Shown piece after piece: positions 1 through 11,045 of a stretch of DNA of 64,000 nt (position 1 is its first letter; the number at the start of each line of letters is the position of its first letter). The notes beneath the pieces are model-generated. The model searched no databases, was not told where the DNA came from, and was given only the letters and a program-made list of their open reading frames with translations. Origin of the DNA: Mycobacterium shigaense (GTDB lineage: Bacteria > Actinomycetota > Actinomycetes > Mycobacteriales > Mycobacteriaceae); assembly GCF_002356315.1 (NCBI RefSeq), contig NZ_AP018164.1, positions 806,001 through 870,000 of the forward strand, written 5' to 3'. The position numbers and the translations under genes were made by a program.

Positions 1-817
1 GCGCCAACTCGGCGACGGGCTGCCATTGCTCCCAGGTGCGCAGCCGGTTCTCGTAGTCGGCCTTGGCCGTCGCCAGCGGGGAAGCACCGAAAAACACTCG
101 CAGCGGCGGAGTTTCGGCATCCACCACCTGGAGCAGGGCGGCGGCTGAAGCCGCGGGATCGCCCGGGCTGGCCCACCGCTTGCTGCGCTCGGCCTGCACG
201 GCGGCGCGCACCTCGTCGTAGTCGGGCAGCGGGTCTGAGTGGGTGGCCGACGCCCCGGACCAGTCGGTGTCGAAGCCGCCGGGTTCGATCAACGTGACGT
301 GTACCCCGAACGGCGCCACTTCCTGCGCCAGCGCCTGCGAGAAGCCCTCCAGCGCCCACTTCGAGGCGTGGTAGATGCCGACCAACGGGAACGCGGTGAT
401 GCCGCCGATCGAGGAGACCTGGATGATGTGCCCGCTGCGCTGCGCACGCAGATACGGCAACGCGGCCTGGGTAATCCACAGCGCGCCGAACACATTGGTC
501 TCGATCTGATCCCGGGCATCCTGCTCGGAAAGCTCCTCGACGAACCCGAAGTGCCCGTAGCCGGCGTTGTTGACGACGATGTCCAGCCGCCCGAAGTGAT
601 CGTGCGCCCGCCGCACCGCCGCGAAGTCCGCGTCGCGATCGGTCACGTCCAGTTGGATCGGCAGCAGCGCCTCGCCGTACTTGTCCGCCAGGTCGTCCAG
701 CGAGGAGGTGTTGCGCGCCGTGGCGGCCACCTTGTCGCCGCGCTCTAGCGCCGCGATCGCCCAGGCTCGCCCGAAGCCACGCGATGTACCGGTGATAAGC
801 CACACTTTTTCGCTCAT
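1..817 (-). CDS. Short-chain dehydrogenase/reductase (C-terminus beyond window)
   Basis: Partial gene: the start codon ATG is at 815-817 and the frame stays open to the window edge (272 codons visible). The protein is a classical SDR. The nucleotide-binding TGxxxGxG motif is at residues 10-17, NNAG at 83-86, the catalytic serine near 135, and the YxxxK pair at Y149/K153. It should be an NAD(P)H-dependent cytosolic oxidoreductase; the substrate cannot be read from the sequence. It is divergent from menG with 64 bp between starts. M. tuberculosis has mgtA/pimB next to menG, so this neighbour differs from that genome (established gene order, from memory). Confidence 0.88.
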   Translation of the reverse strand, partial: MSEKVWLITGTSRGFGRAWAIAALERGDKVAATARNTSSLDDLADKYGEALLPIQLDVTDRDADFAAVRRAHDHFGRLDIVVNNAGYGHFGFVEELSEQDARDQIETNVFGALWITQAALPYLRAQRSGHIIQVSSIGGITAFPLVGIYHASKWALEGFSQALAQEVAPFGVHVTLIEPGGFDTDWSGASATHSDPLPDYDEVRAAVQAERSKRWASPGDPAASAAALLQVVDAETPPLRVFFGASPLATAKADYENRLRTWEQWQPVAELA

Positions 818-881
818 GGGCAATTGCAACGCATCTGGCGTCTTGCCATTCCCGGATCATGGGCAAGGTAGCGTTCAGGTC

Positions 882-1574
882 GTGAGTCGTGCGGCCCTGG
901 ACAAGGACCCCCGGGACGTCGCGTCGATGTTCGACGGCGTCGCCCGCCGCTACGACGTGACCAACACCGTGCTGTCGCTGGGCCAGGACCGGTACTGGCG
1001 GCGCGCCACCCGGTCGGCGCTGCGAATCGGCCCCGGCCACAAGGTTCTCGACCTGGCCGCGGGTACCGCGGTGTCCTCTGTCGAGCTCAGTAAGTCGGGT
1101 GCGTGGTGTGTGGCGGCGGACTTCTCGGTCGGGATGCTGGCCGCCGGGGCCGCGCGCAAGGTGCCGAAGGTGGCCGGGGACGCCACCAAGCTGCCGTTCG
1201 GTGACGGCGTCTTCGACGCGGTCACCATCAGCTTCGGATTGCGCAATGTCGTGGACACGCTGGCCGGGCTCGGCGAGATGGCCCGCGTCACGCGGCCCGG
1301 CGGACGGTTGGTGGTATGCGAATTCTCCACGCCCACCAACGCTTTGTTCGCCACGGCTTACAAGGAATACCTGATGGGGGCGTTGCCGCGGGTGGCGACC
1401 GCCGTGTCGAGCAACCCCGAGGCCTACGTGTACCTGGCGGAGTCGATCCGGGCCTGGCCCGATCAGGCGACGCTGGCGAGCCAGATCGCTCGGGCCGGTT
1501 GGGCCGGTGTGCGATGGCGCAATCTGACCGGCGGTATCGTGGCGTTACACGCCGCGCACAAGCCGCTGCGGTGA
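882..1574 (+). CDS. menG: Demethylmenaquinone methyltransferase (UbiE/MenG)
   Basis: A 230-aa SAM-dependent methyltransferase that adds the ring methyl group in the last step of menaquinone synthesis. The SAM motif I (VLDLAAGTA) is at residues 55-63, and the UbiE-family signature FGLRNV is at 118-123. The GTG at 882 was chosen because the family N-terminus ([17 protein letters not shown]) begins just after it and the length then matches the 234-aa mycobacterial homologue (Rv0558, also called menH). Further upstream in-frame codons overlap the divergent SDR gene. It converges on the secreted-protein gene at 1582 with only 7 bp between stops. Confidence 0.93.
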   Translation: MSRAALDKDPRDVASMFDGVARRYDVTNTVLSLGQDRYWRRATRSALRIGPGHKVLDLAAGTAVSSVELSKSGAWCVAADFSVGMLAAGAARKVPKVAGDATKLPFGDGVFDAVTISFGLRNVVDTLAGLGEMARVTRPGGRLVVCEFSTPTNALFATAYKEYLMGALPRVATAVSSNPEAYVYLAESIRAWPDQATLASQIARAGWAGVRWRNLTGGIVALHAAHKPLR

Positions 1575-1581
1575 CGCGCGC

Positions 1582-1977
1582 TTAGTGCGCGCCCGCCGCC
1601 TGCACGACGCCTACCTGATCGGGGCAGTAGTGGTCGACGGCCGCGCCGAGGAACTGCAGCGATTGTCCCTCGGTGGTGCCCCGCGGCAGGTTGCGCTGGA
1701 TGAAGGTGGCCGACTGGTGTGCGTCGTGGTCCACGCCGCGGCCCAACCGGTCGCAGGTGATCTTGCCCAGCCACGCGAGCTGGTCCTGCGGCTGGTAGAT
1801 GCCGAAGCTGTTGACGGTGTTCTTGAACGGCGCGTCGTAGTCGCTGGGCGGCGACGGCGTCCTGGGCGTCGGGATCGGCGGATTCGCTGGGTCGGCCAGT
1901 GTCGGCGCGGCCAGCCCGATGGCGGCCCCCGCCATCACCGCCATCACGGCGCTCGTAAGCAGCTTAGTACCCCTCAT
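1582..1977 (-). CDS. Secreted DUF732-type protein (Rv0559c-like)
   Basis: A 131-aa protein with an N-terminal signal peptide: a basic MRGTK start, a hydrophobic run to about residue 27, then AAPTLADP. A proline-rich linker follows, then a small domain with two cysteines (ITCDRLG and HYCPDQ), presumably disulfide-bonded as in DUF732 proteins. The ATG at 1975-1977 was chosen because upstream codons lack signal-peptide character. It lies 44 bp downstream of the methyltransferase gene on the same strand and probably shares its transcript, as Rv0559c does with salicylate-inducible Rv0560c in M. tuberculosis. Function unknown. Confidence 0.8.
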   Translation of the reverse strand: MRGTKLLTSAVMAVMAGAAIGLAAPTLADPANPPIPTPRTPSPPSDYDAPFKNTVNSFGIYQPQDQLAWLGKITCDRLGRGVDHDAHQSATFIQRNLPRGTTEGQSLQFLGAAVDHYCPDQVGVVQAAGAH

Positions 1978-2021
1978 TAGCCGGACTATACACCTCGACA
2001 ATGACTCGGTCTCGCGGATGA

Positions 2022-4026
<2,005 letters not shown>

Positions 4027-4041
4027 CAGTATGTTGGTCGG

Positions 4042-5049
4042 GTGAAGACTCCGGCGACGGTGGTGGCGGGCTTCGACTTCGGCGACGCCGCATTTGCCGC
4101 AACGGTGCGCGACGGTGTCGAGAAGATCGAGCTGCTCATGGATCTAGAGCTGGGTACCGCGGATGCGATCATGACCGATTCGCTGACGCATCTGCTCAGG
4201 GCGGGCGGCAAGCGGTTCCGGCCGCTGTTCACCGTGCTGGCCGCGCAGATCGGGCCGAACCCCGGCGCCGACGAGGTGACGATCGCCGGCTCGGTGATCG
4301 AGCTGGTGCACCTGGCCACGCTCTACCACGACGACGTGATGGACGAGGCGGAGGTGCGCCGCGGCGCGCCGACCGCCAATGTGCGCTGGGGCAACAACGT
4401 CGCGATCCTGGCTGGCGACTACTTGTTCGCGACGGCGTCCCGGTTGGTGTCCCGGCTGGGCCCGGACGCGGTGCGGCTGATCGCCGAGACGTTCGCTCAG
4501 TTGGTGACGGGCCAGATGCGCGAGACTCGTGGCGCGGCCGAGGGCGTGGACTCGATCGAGCACTACCTGAAGGTGGTGTACGAGAAGACCGCCTGCCTGA
4601 TCTCGGCGGCCGGCGAATTCGGCGCGATGTTCTCCGGCGCCGATACCGAAACGGTCGCTCGGTTGAGCCGCCTGGGCGGCATCGTTGGCACCGCGTTCCA
4701 GATCTCCGACGACATCATCGACATCGACAGCGACTCGCACGAGTCGGGCAAGCTGCCCGGCACCGACATCCGCGAGGGCGTGCACACGCTGCCGATGGTG
4801 TTCGCACTGCAGGACTCGGGCTCGGCGGGGGATCGGCTGCGCGAATTGCTGGTGGGTCCGGTGGCAGACGACGACGCGGTGACCGAGGCGCTGACGCTGC
4901 TGCGGGCGTCGGCCGGGATGGCCCAGGCGAAGGAGTTCCTGGCGCAATACGCCGGCAAGGCCCGCGCCGAGCTGGCCCTGCTGCCGGACGTGCCGGGCCG
5001 CTATGCGCTGGAGACGTTGGTCGATTACACGGTCAGCAGGCACGGCTGA
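4042..5049 (+). CDS. grcC1: Polyprenyl (long-chain) diphosphate synthase
   Basis: A 335-aa trans-isoprenyl diphosphate synthase, the same length as M. tuberculosis GrcC1 (Rv0562). The first aspartate-rich motif DDVMD is at residues 97-101 and the second DDIID is in the C-terminal half. The residues four and five before the first motif are small (T93, A92), which in this family permits long products; supply of the menaquinone side chain is the likely role. The GTG start at 4042 gives the family N-terminus. Divergent from menJ. Confidence 0.92.
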   Translation: MKTPATVVAGFDFGDAAFAATVRDGVEKIELLMDLELGTADAIMTDSLTHLLRAGGKRFRPLFTVLAAQIGPNPGADEVTIAGSVIELVHLATLYHDDVMDEAEVRRGAPTANVRWGNNVAILAGDYLFATASRLVSRLGPDAVRLIAETFAQLVTGQMRETRGAAEGVDSIEHYLKVVYEKTACLISAAGEFGAMFSGADTETVARLSRLGGIVGTAFQISDDIIDIDSDSHESGKLPGTDIREGVHTLPMVFALQDSGSAGDRLRELLVGPVADDDAVTEALTLLRASAGMAQAKEFLAQYAGKARAELALLPDVPGRYALETLVDYTVSRHG

Positions 5050-5152
5050 CGCGAATCGCCGTGAGTCGCGGAACCCGGAAGGTCATCCCGGGCGTTCAAT
5101 TGGCGGTAATGAGCAATCGACGAGTGTTCCCGTCGTCTCAAGGAGGACACGC

Positions 5153-6016
5153 ATGACCTGGCATCCGCATCACAACACGTTCAAGACGTTCGCGTTGTTG
5201 GTTGGTATGTCGGCACTGATCGTGTTCGTCGGCGCGCTGTTCGGCAGGACCGCGATGTTCATCGCGGTGCTGTTCGCCATCGGGATCAACATCTACACGT
5301 ACTACAACAGCGACAAGCTGGCGCTGCGCGCGATGCACGCCCAGCCGGTTTCGGAGCTGCAGGCGCCAGTGATCTACCGGATCGTGCGCGAGCTGGCCAC
5401 GGCCGCGCACCAGCCGATGCCGCGGCTCTACATCAGCGACACCAACGCACCCAACGCGTTCGCCACCGGCCGCAACCCGCGCAATGCCGCGGTGTGCTGC
5501 ACGTCGGGCATCCTGCAGATCCTCAACGAGCGTGAGCTGCGAGCGGTGCTGGGGCACGAGCTGTCGCACGTCTACAACCGCGACATCCTGATCTCGTGCG
5601 TCGCCGGCGCGATGGCATCGGTGATCACGGCGCTCGCAAACATGGCCATGTTCGCCGGCATGTTTGGCGGGAACGACCGCGACGGTGAGAATCCCTTTGC
5701 GCTGCTGCTGGTTTCGCTGTTGGGCCCGATCGCCGCGTCGGTGGTGCGGCTTGCCGTATCCCGGTCGCGGGAGTACCAGGCCGACGAGTCGGGCGCGGTG
5801 CTGACCGGTGACCCGCTGGCGTTGGCGGCGGCGCTGCGCAAGATTTCGGGGGGCGTGCAGGCGGCGCCGTTGCCGCCGGAGCCGCAGCTGGCCAGCCAGG
5901 CGCACCTGATGATCGCCAACCCGTTTCGCGCGGGGGAGCGCATCGGCTCGCTGTTTTCCACCCACCCGCCGATCGAGGACCGTATCCGCCGGCTGGAGGA
6001 GATGGCGCGGGGCTGA
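5153..6016 (+). CDS. htpX: Membrane zinc metalloprotease HtpX
   Basis: A 287-aa M48-family protease that degrades misfolded membrane proteins. Two transmembrane segments occupy about residues 11-31 and 33-51. The catalytic zinc motif HELSH is at 135-139, a further hydrophobic stretch follows, and the third-ligand region SREYQADE comes next. An AAGGAGG ribosome-binding site lies 7 bp before the ATG. Length agrees with M. tuberculosis HtpX (286 aa). A roughly 100-bp gap separates it from grcC1. Confidence 0.93.
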   Translation: MTWHPHHNTFKTFALLVGMSALIVFVGALFGRTAMFIAVLFAIGINIYTYYNSDKLALRAMHAQPVSELQAPVIYRIVRELATAAHQPMPRLYISDTNAPNAFATGRNPRNAAVCCTSGILQILNERELRAVLGHELSHVYNRDILISCVAGAMASVITALANMAMFAGMFGGNDRDGENPFALLLVSLLGPIAASVVRLAVSRSREYQADESGAVLTGDPLALAAALRKISGGVQAAPLPPEPQLASQAHLMIANPFRAGERIGSLFSTHPPIEDRIRRLEEMARG

Positions 6017-6060
6017 TTGCCGCATGCGCCGCCACTGCGAGAGCCGCCTACGATAGCAAG

Positions 6061-6585
6061 GTGATTTCGCGGACATCGGGGCCGGCTGTCAGCCGACGGT
6101 GCATGCTGATCGGCACGGCGTTTTTCGGCGCACTCACCGGGTGCGGGGTTGGGGGTGCTGCGCTTTCGGCCGGTGCGCCGAGCGTTGCGACCGATGCATT
6201 CGCAGTCACCCACACCGACGCGGAGTGGCGACAACTTCTGACCCCACAGCAGTACGCCGTGCTGCGGCAGGGTTCCACCGAGGCGCCCTACAGCAGCCCG
6301 CTCAACGATCAGCACAACGCGGGGATCTTCGGATGTGCGGGCTGTGCCCAGGACCTCTTCTCATCTACCACCAAGTTCGACAGCGGCACCGGCTGGCCGA
6401 GCTTCTGGAAGGCCCTGCCCAACACGGTGGTCGAGCGGCAAGACAACACCCTGGGCATGTCACGCACCGAGGTCCTGTGCAGCCGCTGCGGCGGGCATCT
6501 GGGCCATGTCTTCGACGACGGCCCGCAACCAACCGGCTTGCGCTACTGCATGAACGGCGTGGCGCTGCAGTTCCGGTCGGTGTAG
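6061..6585 (+). CDS. Lipoprotein methionine-R-sulfoxide reductase (MsrB)
   Basis: A 174-aa MsrB with an unusual N-terminal export signal: SRR, a hydrophobic stretch, and a lipobox LTGC with the lipidated cysteine at C28. The mature part has the MsrB zinc cysteines C92/C95 and C140/C143, the GTGWPSF substrate-binding segment, and the catalytic cysteine C163 (RYCMN). It should therefore repair oxidised methionine outside the cytoplasmic membrane rather than in the cytosol. GTG start. Convergent with the SulP gene, 14 bp between stops. Confidence 0.85.
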   Translation: MISRTSGPAVSRRCMLIGTAFFGALTGCGVGGAALSAGAPSVATDAFAVTHTDAEWRQLLTPQQYAVLRQGSTEAPYSSPLNDQHNAGIFGCAGCAQDLFSSTTKFDSGTGWPSFWKALPNTVVERQDNTLGMSRTEVLCSRCGGHLGHVFDDGPQPTGLRYCMNGVALQFRSV

Positions 6586-6599
6586 AACGCGGTCGCCGG

Positions 6600-8144
6600 C
6601 TAGGCGGCGGCCTCAGGTCGCTCGCCTGCGACCAGGTCATGCTCGGGCCGGCGAACGAAGCGGCCCGTCTCGACCACACCTTGGATCCACACCGTGCCGC
6701 CCGTCGCCTGGTACTGCTGCTGCCAGTCGGTGATCGCTTGGTGCGCGGCGTGATCCAGATAGCTCACCAAGATGGTGACGGTTACCCGCTGGCCGGACGG
6801 GATCGAGGACAGCACGCGGGTCAGCCGCGGCAGCGCCAAGAAGGTGCACGCCGCGCCCTCGACCGTCACGCGCCACCCGTCGCCGACCGCCTCGGCCTCG
6901 ACCTTGGCCCGGATCACCCGCCACCCGGTCAACACGATGGCCAGGGTGAGGCCGATGAGCACGCCGTGCAGCAGGTTAAGGAAGACCACGCAGACGGCGG
7001 TGACGAGATAGACGGCGAGATCGCCGTGCTTCATCGCAGTTTCGATGTGGGCGGGCTTGAGCAGCTGAACTCCGATGACGATGAGCAGGCCGGCCAGCGC
7101 CGCGGTCGGGATGTAGTCGACCAACCCGGCGAACGGGATGCTGAACAGCAGGATCCACAGGCCGTGCATGATCGACGAGGCGCGGGATTTCGCACCCGCG
7201 TTGACATTCGTTGAGCTGCGCACGATTACGCCGGTGACCGGTAGACCGCCAATGGTCCCCGAGACGATGTTGGCCGCGCCCTGTCCAATCAGCTCACGGT
7301 TGAAGTCGGTGCGCGGCCCGTTGTGCATCCGATCGACGGACACCGCGGACAGCAGGCTCTCGACGCTGGCGATGAGCGCCACTGTGATAACGCCGATCGC
7401 GACCTTACCCCAGTCGCCGTCGGGAAGCTGCGGCAGCTGCAGCGCGTCCAGGGGGGACCCGTCCAGGTCGATGCGCCGCACCTGGAACGGGAAGACGACC
7501 GAAATGACTGTCACCGCAACGATTGCGACCAGAGGGCCCGGCACCGCACGCAGGCTGGCCGGCACCCATCGCCAGACGATGAGGATCGCGATGACTAAGA
7601 CACCGAGCAGCACGCCGGGTCGATGCGAGTCGACGATCTGACCCGGCAGGCCGATAAGGTTGTGCCAGGCAGTGCTTTTGGATTTGCCGCCCAGCAGGAC
7701 GTGCGCTTGCTGCAGCGCAATGGTGATCCCGATGCCGGCCAGCATCGCGTGGACGACGACGGGCGAGATTGCCAGCGCGGCCCGCGCCACCCGGCTGAGC
7801 CCCAACGCAACCTGCAGGACACCCGCGGCAACGGTGATTAGACACGTTACGGCCCAACCAAAGTCGGACACCAGACCAGCCACGATCACGGTGAGTCCGG
7901 CTGCCGGGCCGCTGACCTGTAGCGGGGACCCGCCGAGGAAGCCGACGACGATCCCGCCCACGATCGCGGCGATCAGGCCCGCCAGCACCGGCGCGTTCGA
8001 GGCGATCGCGATGCCCAGCGAAAGGGGCAGCGCCACCAGGAAGACCACAAGTGACGACGGCAGGTCGCGCCGGATGATCGAACGCAGCCGGGCACGTCGT
8101 GGAGAGGTGTCGCCCGGGCGGAGATGTTGTTCGGTGCGTTGCAT
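6600..8144 (-). CDS. SulP-family anion transporter
   Basis: A 514-aa polytopic membrane protein of the SulP (SLC26-like) family, starting with a short cytosolic tail followed by about ten to twelve hydrophobic segments (residues about 29-405). The conserved GPAAGLT and NIVSGTIGGLPVTG motifs are visible. The C-terminal 90 residues resemble a reduced STAS domain. Likely substrate is sulfate, bicarbonate or a related anion; the sequence does not decide. No carbonic anhydrase domain is fused, unlike Rv3273. The ATG at 8142-8144 has GGGAAG upstream. The 246 bp before it hold no gene and no promoter that I can assign. Confidence 0.86.
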   Translation of the reverse strand: MQRTEQHLRPGDTSPRRARLRSIIRRDLPSSLVVFLVALPLSLGIAIASNAPVLAGLIAAIVGGIVVGFLGGSPLQVSGPAAGLTVIVAGLVSDFGWAVTCLITVAAGVLQVALGLSRVARAALAISPVVVHAMLAGIGITIALQQAHVLLGGKSKSTAWHNLIGLPGQIVDSHRPGVLLGVLVIAILIVWRWVPASLRAVPGPLVAIVAVTVISVVFPFQVRRIDLDGSPLDALQLPQLPDGDWGKVAIGVITVALIASVESLLSAVSVDRMHNGPRTDFNRELIGQGAANIVSGTIGGLPVTGVIVRSSTNVNAGAKSRASSIMHGLWILLFSIPFAGLVDYIPTAALAGLLIVIGVQLLKPAHIETAMKHGDLAVYLVTAVCVVFLNLLHGVLIGLTLAIVLTGWRVIRAKVEAEAVGDGWRVTVEGAACTFLALPRLTRVLSSIPSGQRVTVTILVSYLDHAAHQAITDWQQQYQATGGTVWIQGVVETGRFVRRPEHDLVAGERPEAAA

Positions 8145-8390
8145 CGGTCGCTTCCCTTGTTGGTCTTAGGGGGGACGCTCCGATAGCCGCCCCGTAATCG
8201 CGACAAGTCAACATCACCGTAAACCTGTTCGCGCACAGGCGGTTTCAATAGTGCCAGCCCACGGTGAGCGGCCGGAAACGCCTGGCTACCTGTCTTGACG
8301 CTATGGGCGCGGCCGAGCGTGGGTCAAGCTAAGGCGCCGGGGACATATAGAACGCAAAGATTTCTGTAACTCGTTGGCTGCCTGATCGAC

Positions 8391-9416
8391 TCAGAAGCCT
8401 GACCCGTACACCTCGTGACCTGGGACTTCGGCGATCAGGCCGCTGTAGGCCTGTTCCACCGTCGAGCCGTGATTGATGACCCCGTCGACCTCGCGGGCGA
8501 TCGGCATGCTCAGGCCGAACTCGTTGGCGAACTCCATGATCACGCTGGCGGCCTTGACGCCTTCGGCGACCTGGTTCATCGAGCCGATGATCTCGTCGAT
8601 CGGCTTGCCCGCACCGAGCTGTTCCCCGACGTGCCGGTTGCGGCTGCGCTGGCTGGTACAGGTGACGATGAGGTCGCCCAGGCCGGCCAGCCCGGGGAAC
8701 GTGTCGGGATTACCGCCCAGCGCGACTCCCAGCTTCGTCATCTCCCGCAGCGCGCGGGCGATCACCAGGGCGCGGGTGTTCTCCCCGATGCCCAGCGAGT
8801 AGCCCATTCCCACCGATATCGCGTAGACGTTCTTCAGCGCGCCCGCCATCTCGACGCCGACGACGTCGTCGGTGGTGTAGACGCGGAAGCGCCGGGTGCG
8901 GAACAGCCCAGACAGCCGGGTCGCCAGGTGCTGGTCGGGCATCGCCAGCACCGCCGCGGCCGCGTAGCCCTCGCCAACCTCGCGGGCGATGTTCGGCCCG
9001 GCCAGGATGCCCGCCGGGTGGCCGGGCAGCACCTCCTCGACGATCTGAGACATGCGCATGTTGGTGCCCTGCTCGAGCCCTTTGACCAGCGACACCACCG
9101 GGACCCACGGCCGCAGTTCCTTGCCCAGTTCGGTGAGCACGCCGCGAAAGCCGTGCGAGGGCACCCCCATGACGAGCACGTCGGCGCAGTTCGCCGCTTC
9201 GGCGAAATCGGTGGTGGCGCGCAGCGTCTCGCTGAGGACTACGTCGTTGCCGAGGTAGCGGCTGTTGCGGTGATGCTCGTTGATGTCTTTGGCGGTCTCC
9301 TCCGAGCGCACCCACTGCAGCGTCGGCCCGCGCCGCGCGCAGATCGACGCCACCGTGGTTCCCCAGGAACCACCACCAAGGACAACGACTTTGGGTTCGC
9401 GCTTCTCGGTAGCCAT
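8391..9416 (-). CDS. gpsA: Glycerol-3-phosphate dehydrogenase [NAD(P)+]
   Basis: A 341-aa enzyme that reduces dihydroxyacetone phosphate to sn-glycerol-3-phosphate for phospholipid synthesis. The NAD-binding GGGSWGT motif is at residues 14-20, the AGPNIAREV segment follows in the centre, the catalytic lysine lies in GALKNVYAI, and the C-terminal domain has GLGDLIVTC. The ATG at 9414-9416 gives exactly the length of M. tuberculosis GpsA1 (Rv0564c); the open frame upstream is not conserved-looking sequence. Confidence 0.93.
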   Translation of the reverse strand: MATEKREPKVVVLGGGSWGTTVASICARRGPTLQWVRSEETAKDINEHHRNSRYLGNDVVLSETLRATTDFAEAANCADVLVMGVPSHGFRGVLTELGKELRPWVPVVSLVKGLEQGTNMRMSQIVEEVLPGHPAGILAGPNIAREVGEGYAAAAVLAMPDQHLATRLSGLFRTRRFRVYTTDDVVGVEMAGALKNVYAISVGMGYSLGIGENTRALVIARALREMTKLGVALGGNPDTFPGLAGLGDLIVTCTSQRSRNRHVGEQLGAGKPIDEIIGSMNQVAEGVKAASVIMEFANEFGLSMPIAREVDGVINHGSTVEQAYSGLIAEVPGHEVYGSGF

Positions 9417-9619
9417 GAGGTCAGCGTATTGCCGAAACCTCACATTTAGTAGCAGTTCATGCGCGGCCGCTCCGCGCGTGGGAGAGCAAAGGCCCCGGTC
9501 AGCGGGCCCGGCCGGGGAAGTCCGAACCAATGACCTCTCGATATGGGACTTCGTCCCCTACCTGATCACCTCCGTGACCACGGATCGTCAGGGGGAGCGC
9601 CCTGAGCGGAGGAGGAAAC

Positions 9620-11038
9620 ATGTCCCGACGAGTGAACTCGCCGAGGTGTGGGGCCGTGGCCCGGGCATTCGCATTGCTTTTTTCCGTCCTACTCGCGATG
9701 TGGGTTGCTCCGGCGGGTATCGCGCGTGCTGACGACGGCCGTCCCCAGGTAAACCCCGAGGAAGAGGCGGCGGCCATGATCCGGCCCGCGGTGGTGTACC
9801 TCGCCGGCCTGGGCTCCGGCCTGGTCCGCCTGCCCGGCGGGCAGGTATTGTCCGAATTCGGCCGGGGCTCGAATATGCCGTTTCTCGCGACGTGGGGCTG
9901 TACCGGCTTCGTCGTGAATCCCGATGGGTGGGTGGCCACGGCGGGTCACTGCGTCGATCCCCAGAACGCCACCGCGCAAATCCTCAAGCGGGCCGCCAAC
10001 GAGTACATCACCGAATTCCCGGATGCGCCCGAATCCCGTTATCCCGCAACCGCTTTGGAGTGGTTGCAGAAGAACGGGCGGGTCGAGGGCGAAAACACCG
10101 CCGGGGGGCCCGACGTCGGCCTCACGTTGGTGTACGGCACGGGGAAAAACGTCGTCGCGAAGATGTCGGCCAACGTCGTGGATTTCCGGCCGCTCGGTAA
10201 GGGCGATGTCGCCCTGCTCCGGGTGGAAAAGCACAATCTGCCGTCGTCGGAGCTGGCACCCGATTCTGACGTGAGTGTCGGTACGTCGGTTCTCGCGGTG
10301 GGTTTCCCGCAGACCACCGAAAGCATCACCGGCCCGTCGCTGGATCCGACGAACAAGAGCGGCAAGGTCAGCAAGAAAACGACCATGGGCTCTGTCGCCG
10401 AGTACGAGATCGACGCGGCGGTCACCGAAGGCATGAGTGGCGGTCCCACCGTCGAGCTCAACGGCAAGGTGATCGGCGTCAACAGCTTTGCGCCCGTCGG
10501 GGAACCGCAGGCATTCAACTTCATCGCACCTGCGGACGGTCTGGCCGCACTCATGGCGGGCAAAGGTGTCAAACCGATGCTGGGGCCCGCCGACCGGACT
10601 TATCGCAGCGGTCTCGCACATTACTTCCAGGGGCACTACAGCGACGCCGTCGACGATTTCGACCAGACCTTGGCGATGTCGCCCGACTATCCGGGATTGG
10701 TCGACCTCAAGGCCCATGCGGTCAATCTACGCGAGCAGTTTGGTGATGCCTCGGCGCTGAGCGGTTCAAACCTGTTGTGGTACACCGTGGTCAGCGTCGC
10801 ACTGGTGCTCGTCGTCGGCGCGGGCGCCACCTTCATGGCGCTGAAAGCCGGCAAGGGCCCGATCGGCCCGCACGCTCAGCCGCTGCGCCTGGTCCCGGCC
10901 AAGCAGCCCGCACCCGACGAACCCCACTTCTGTGCGAATTGTGGTGCGCAACACCACCCGGCCGAACGGTTCTGCCCGGATTGTGGCAAACACATATTGA
11001 TCGGCGAGCCCGCGGGCAACACCAGCGAAATACGTTGA
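9620..11038 (+). CDS. Membrane-anchored trypsin-like serine protease with zinc-ribbon tail
   Basis: A 472-aa protein of unusual architecture. An N-terminal signal peptide ends near residue 37 (GIARADD). The trypsin-like domain carries H110 (TAGHC), D196 (GKGDVALL) and S273 (EGMSGGP). A tetratricopeptide-like helical stretch (about 328-372), one transmembrane helix (about 385-409) and a C-terminal zinc ribbon with cysteines 438/441 and 452/455 follow. Predicted topology puts the protease outside and the zinc ribbon in the cytosol, so it could sense or process extracytoplasmic proteins; that role is inference. AGGAGGA precedes the ATG by 6 bp. Convergent with the monooxygenase gene (7 bp). Confidence 0.85.
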   Translation: MSRRVNSPRCGAVARAFALLFSVLLAMWVAPAGIARADDGRPQVNPEEEAAAMIRPAVVYLAGLGSGLVRLPGGQVLSEFGRGSNMPFLATWGCTGFVVNPDGWVATAGHCVDPQNATAQILKRAANEYITEFPDAPESRYPATALEWLQKNGRVEGENTAGGPDVGLTLVYGTGKNVVAKMSANVVDFRPLGKGDVALLRVEKHNLPSSELAPDSDVSVGTSVLAVGFPQTTESITGPSLDPTNKSGKVSKKTTMGSVAEYEIDAAVTEGMSGGPTVELNGKVIGVNSFAPVGEPQAFNFIAPADGLAALMAGKGVKPMLGPADRTYRSGLAHYFQGHYSDAVDDFDQTLAMSPDYPGLVDLKAHAVNLREQFGDASALSGSNLLWYTVVSVALVLVVGAGATFMALKAGKGPIGPHAQPLRLVPAKQPAPDEPHFCANCGAQHHPAERFCPDCGKHILIGEPAGNTSEIR

Positions 11039-11045
11039 CGGTTGA

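Noticed and set aside
9541..9560. Small hairpin GGGAC-TTC-GTCCC upstream of the protease gene
   Set aside because: A 5-bp stem is expected by chance in DNA of this composition and has no supporting context.
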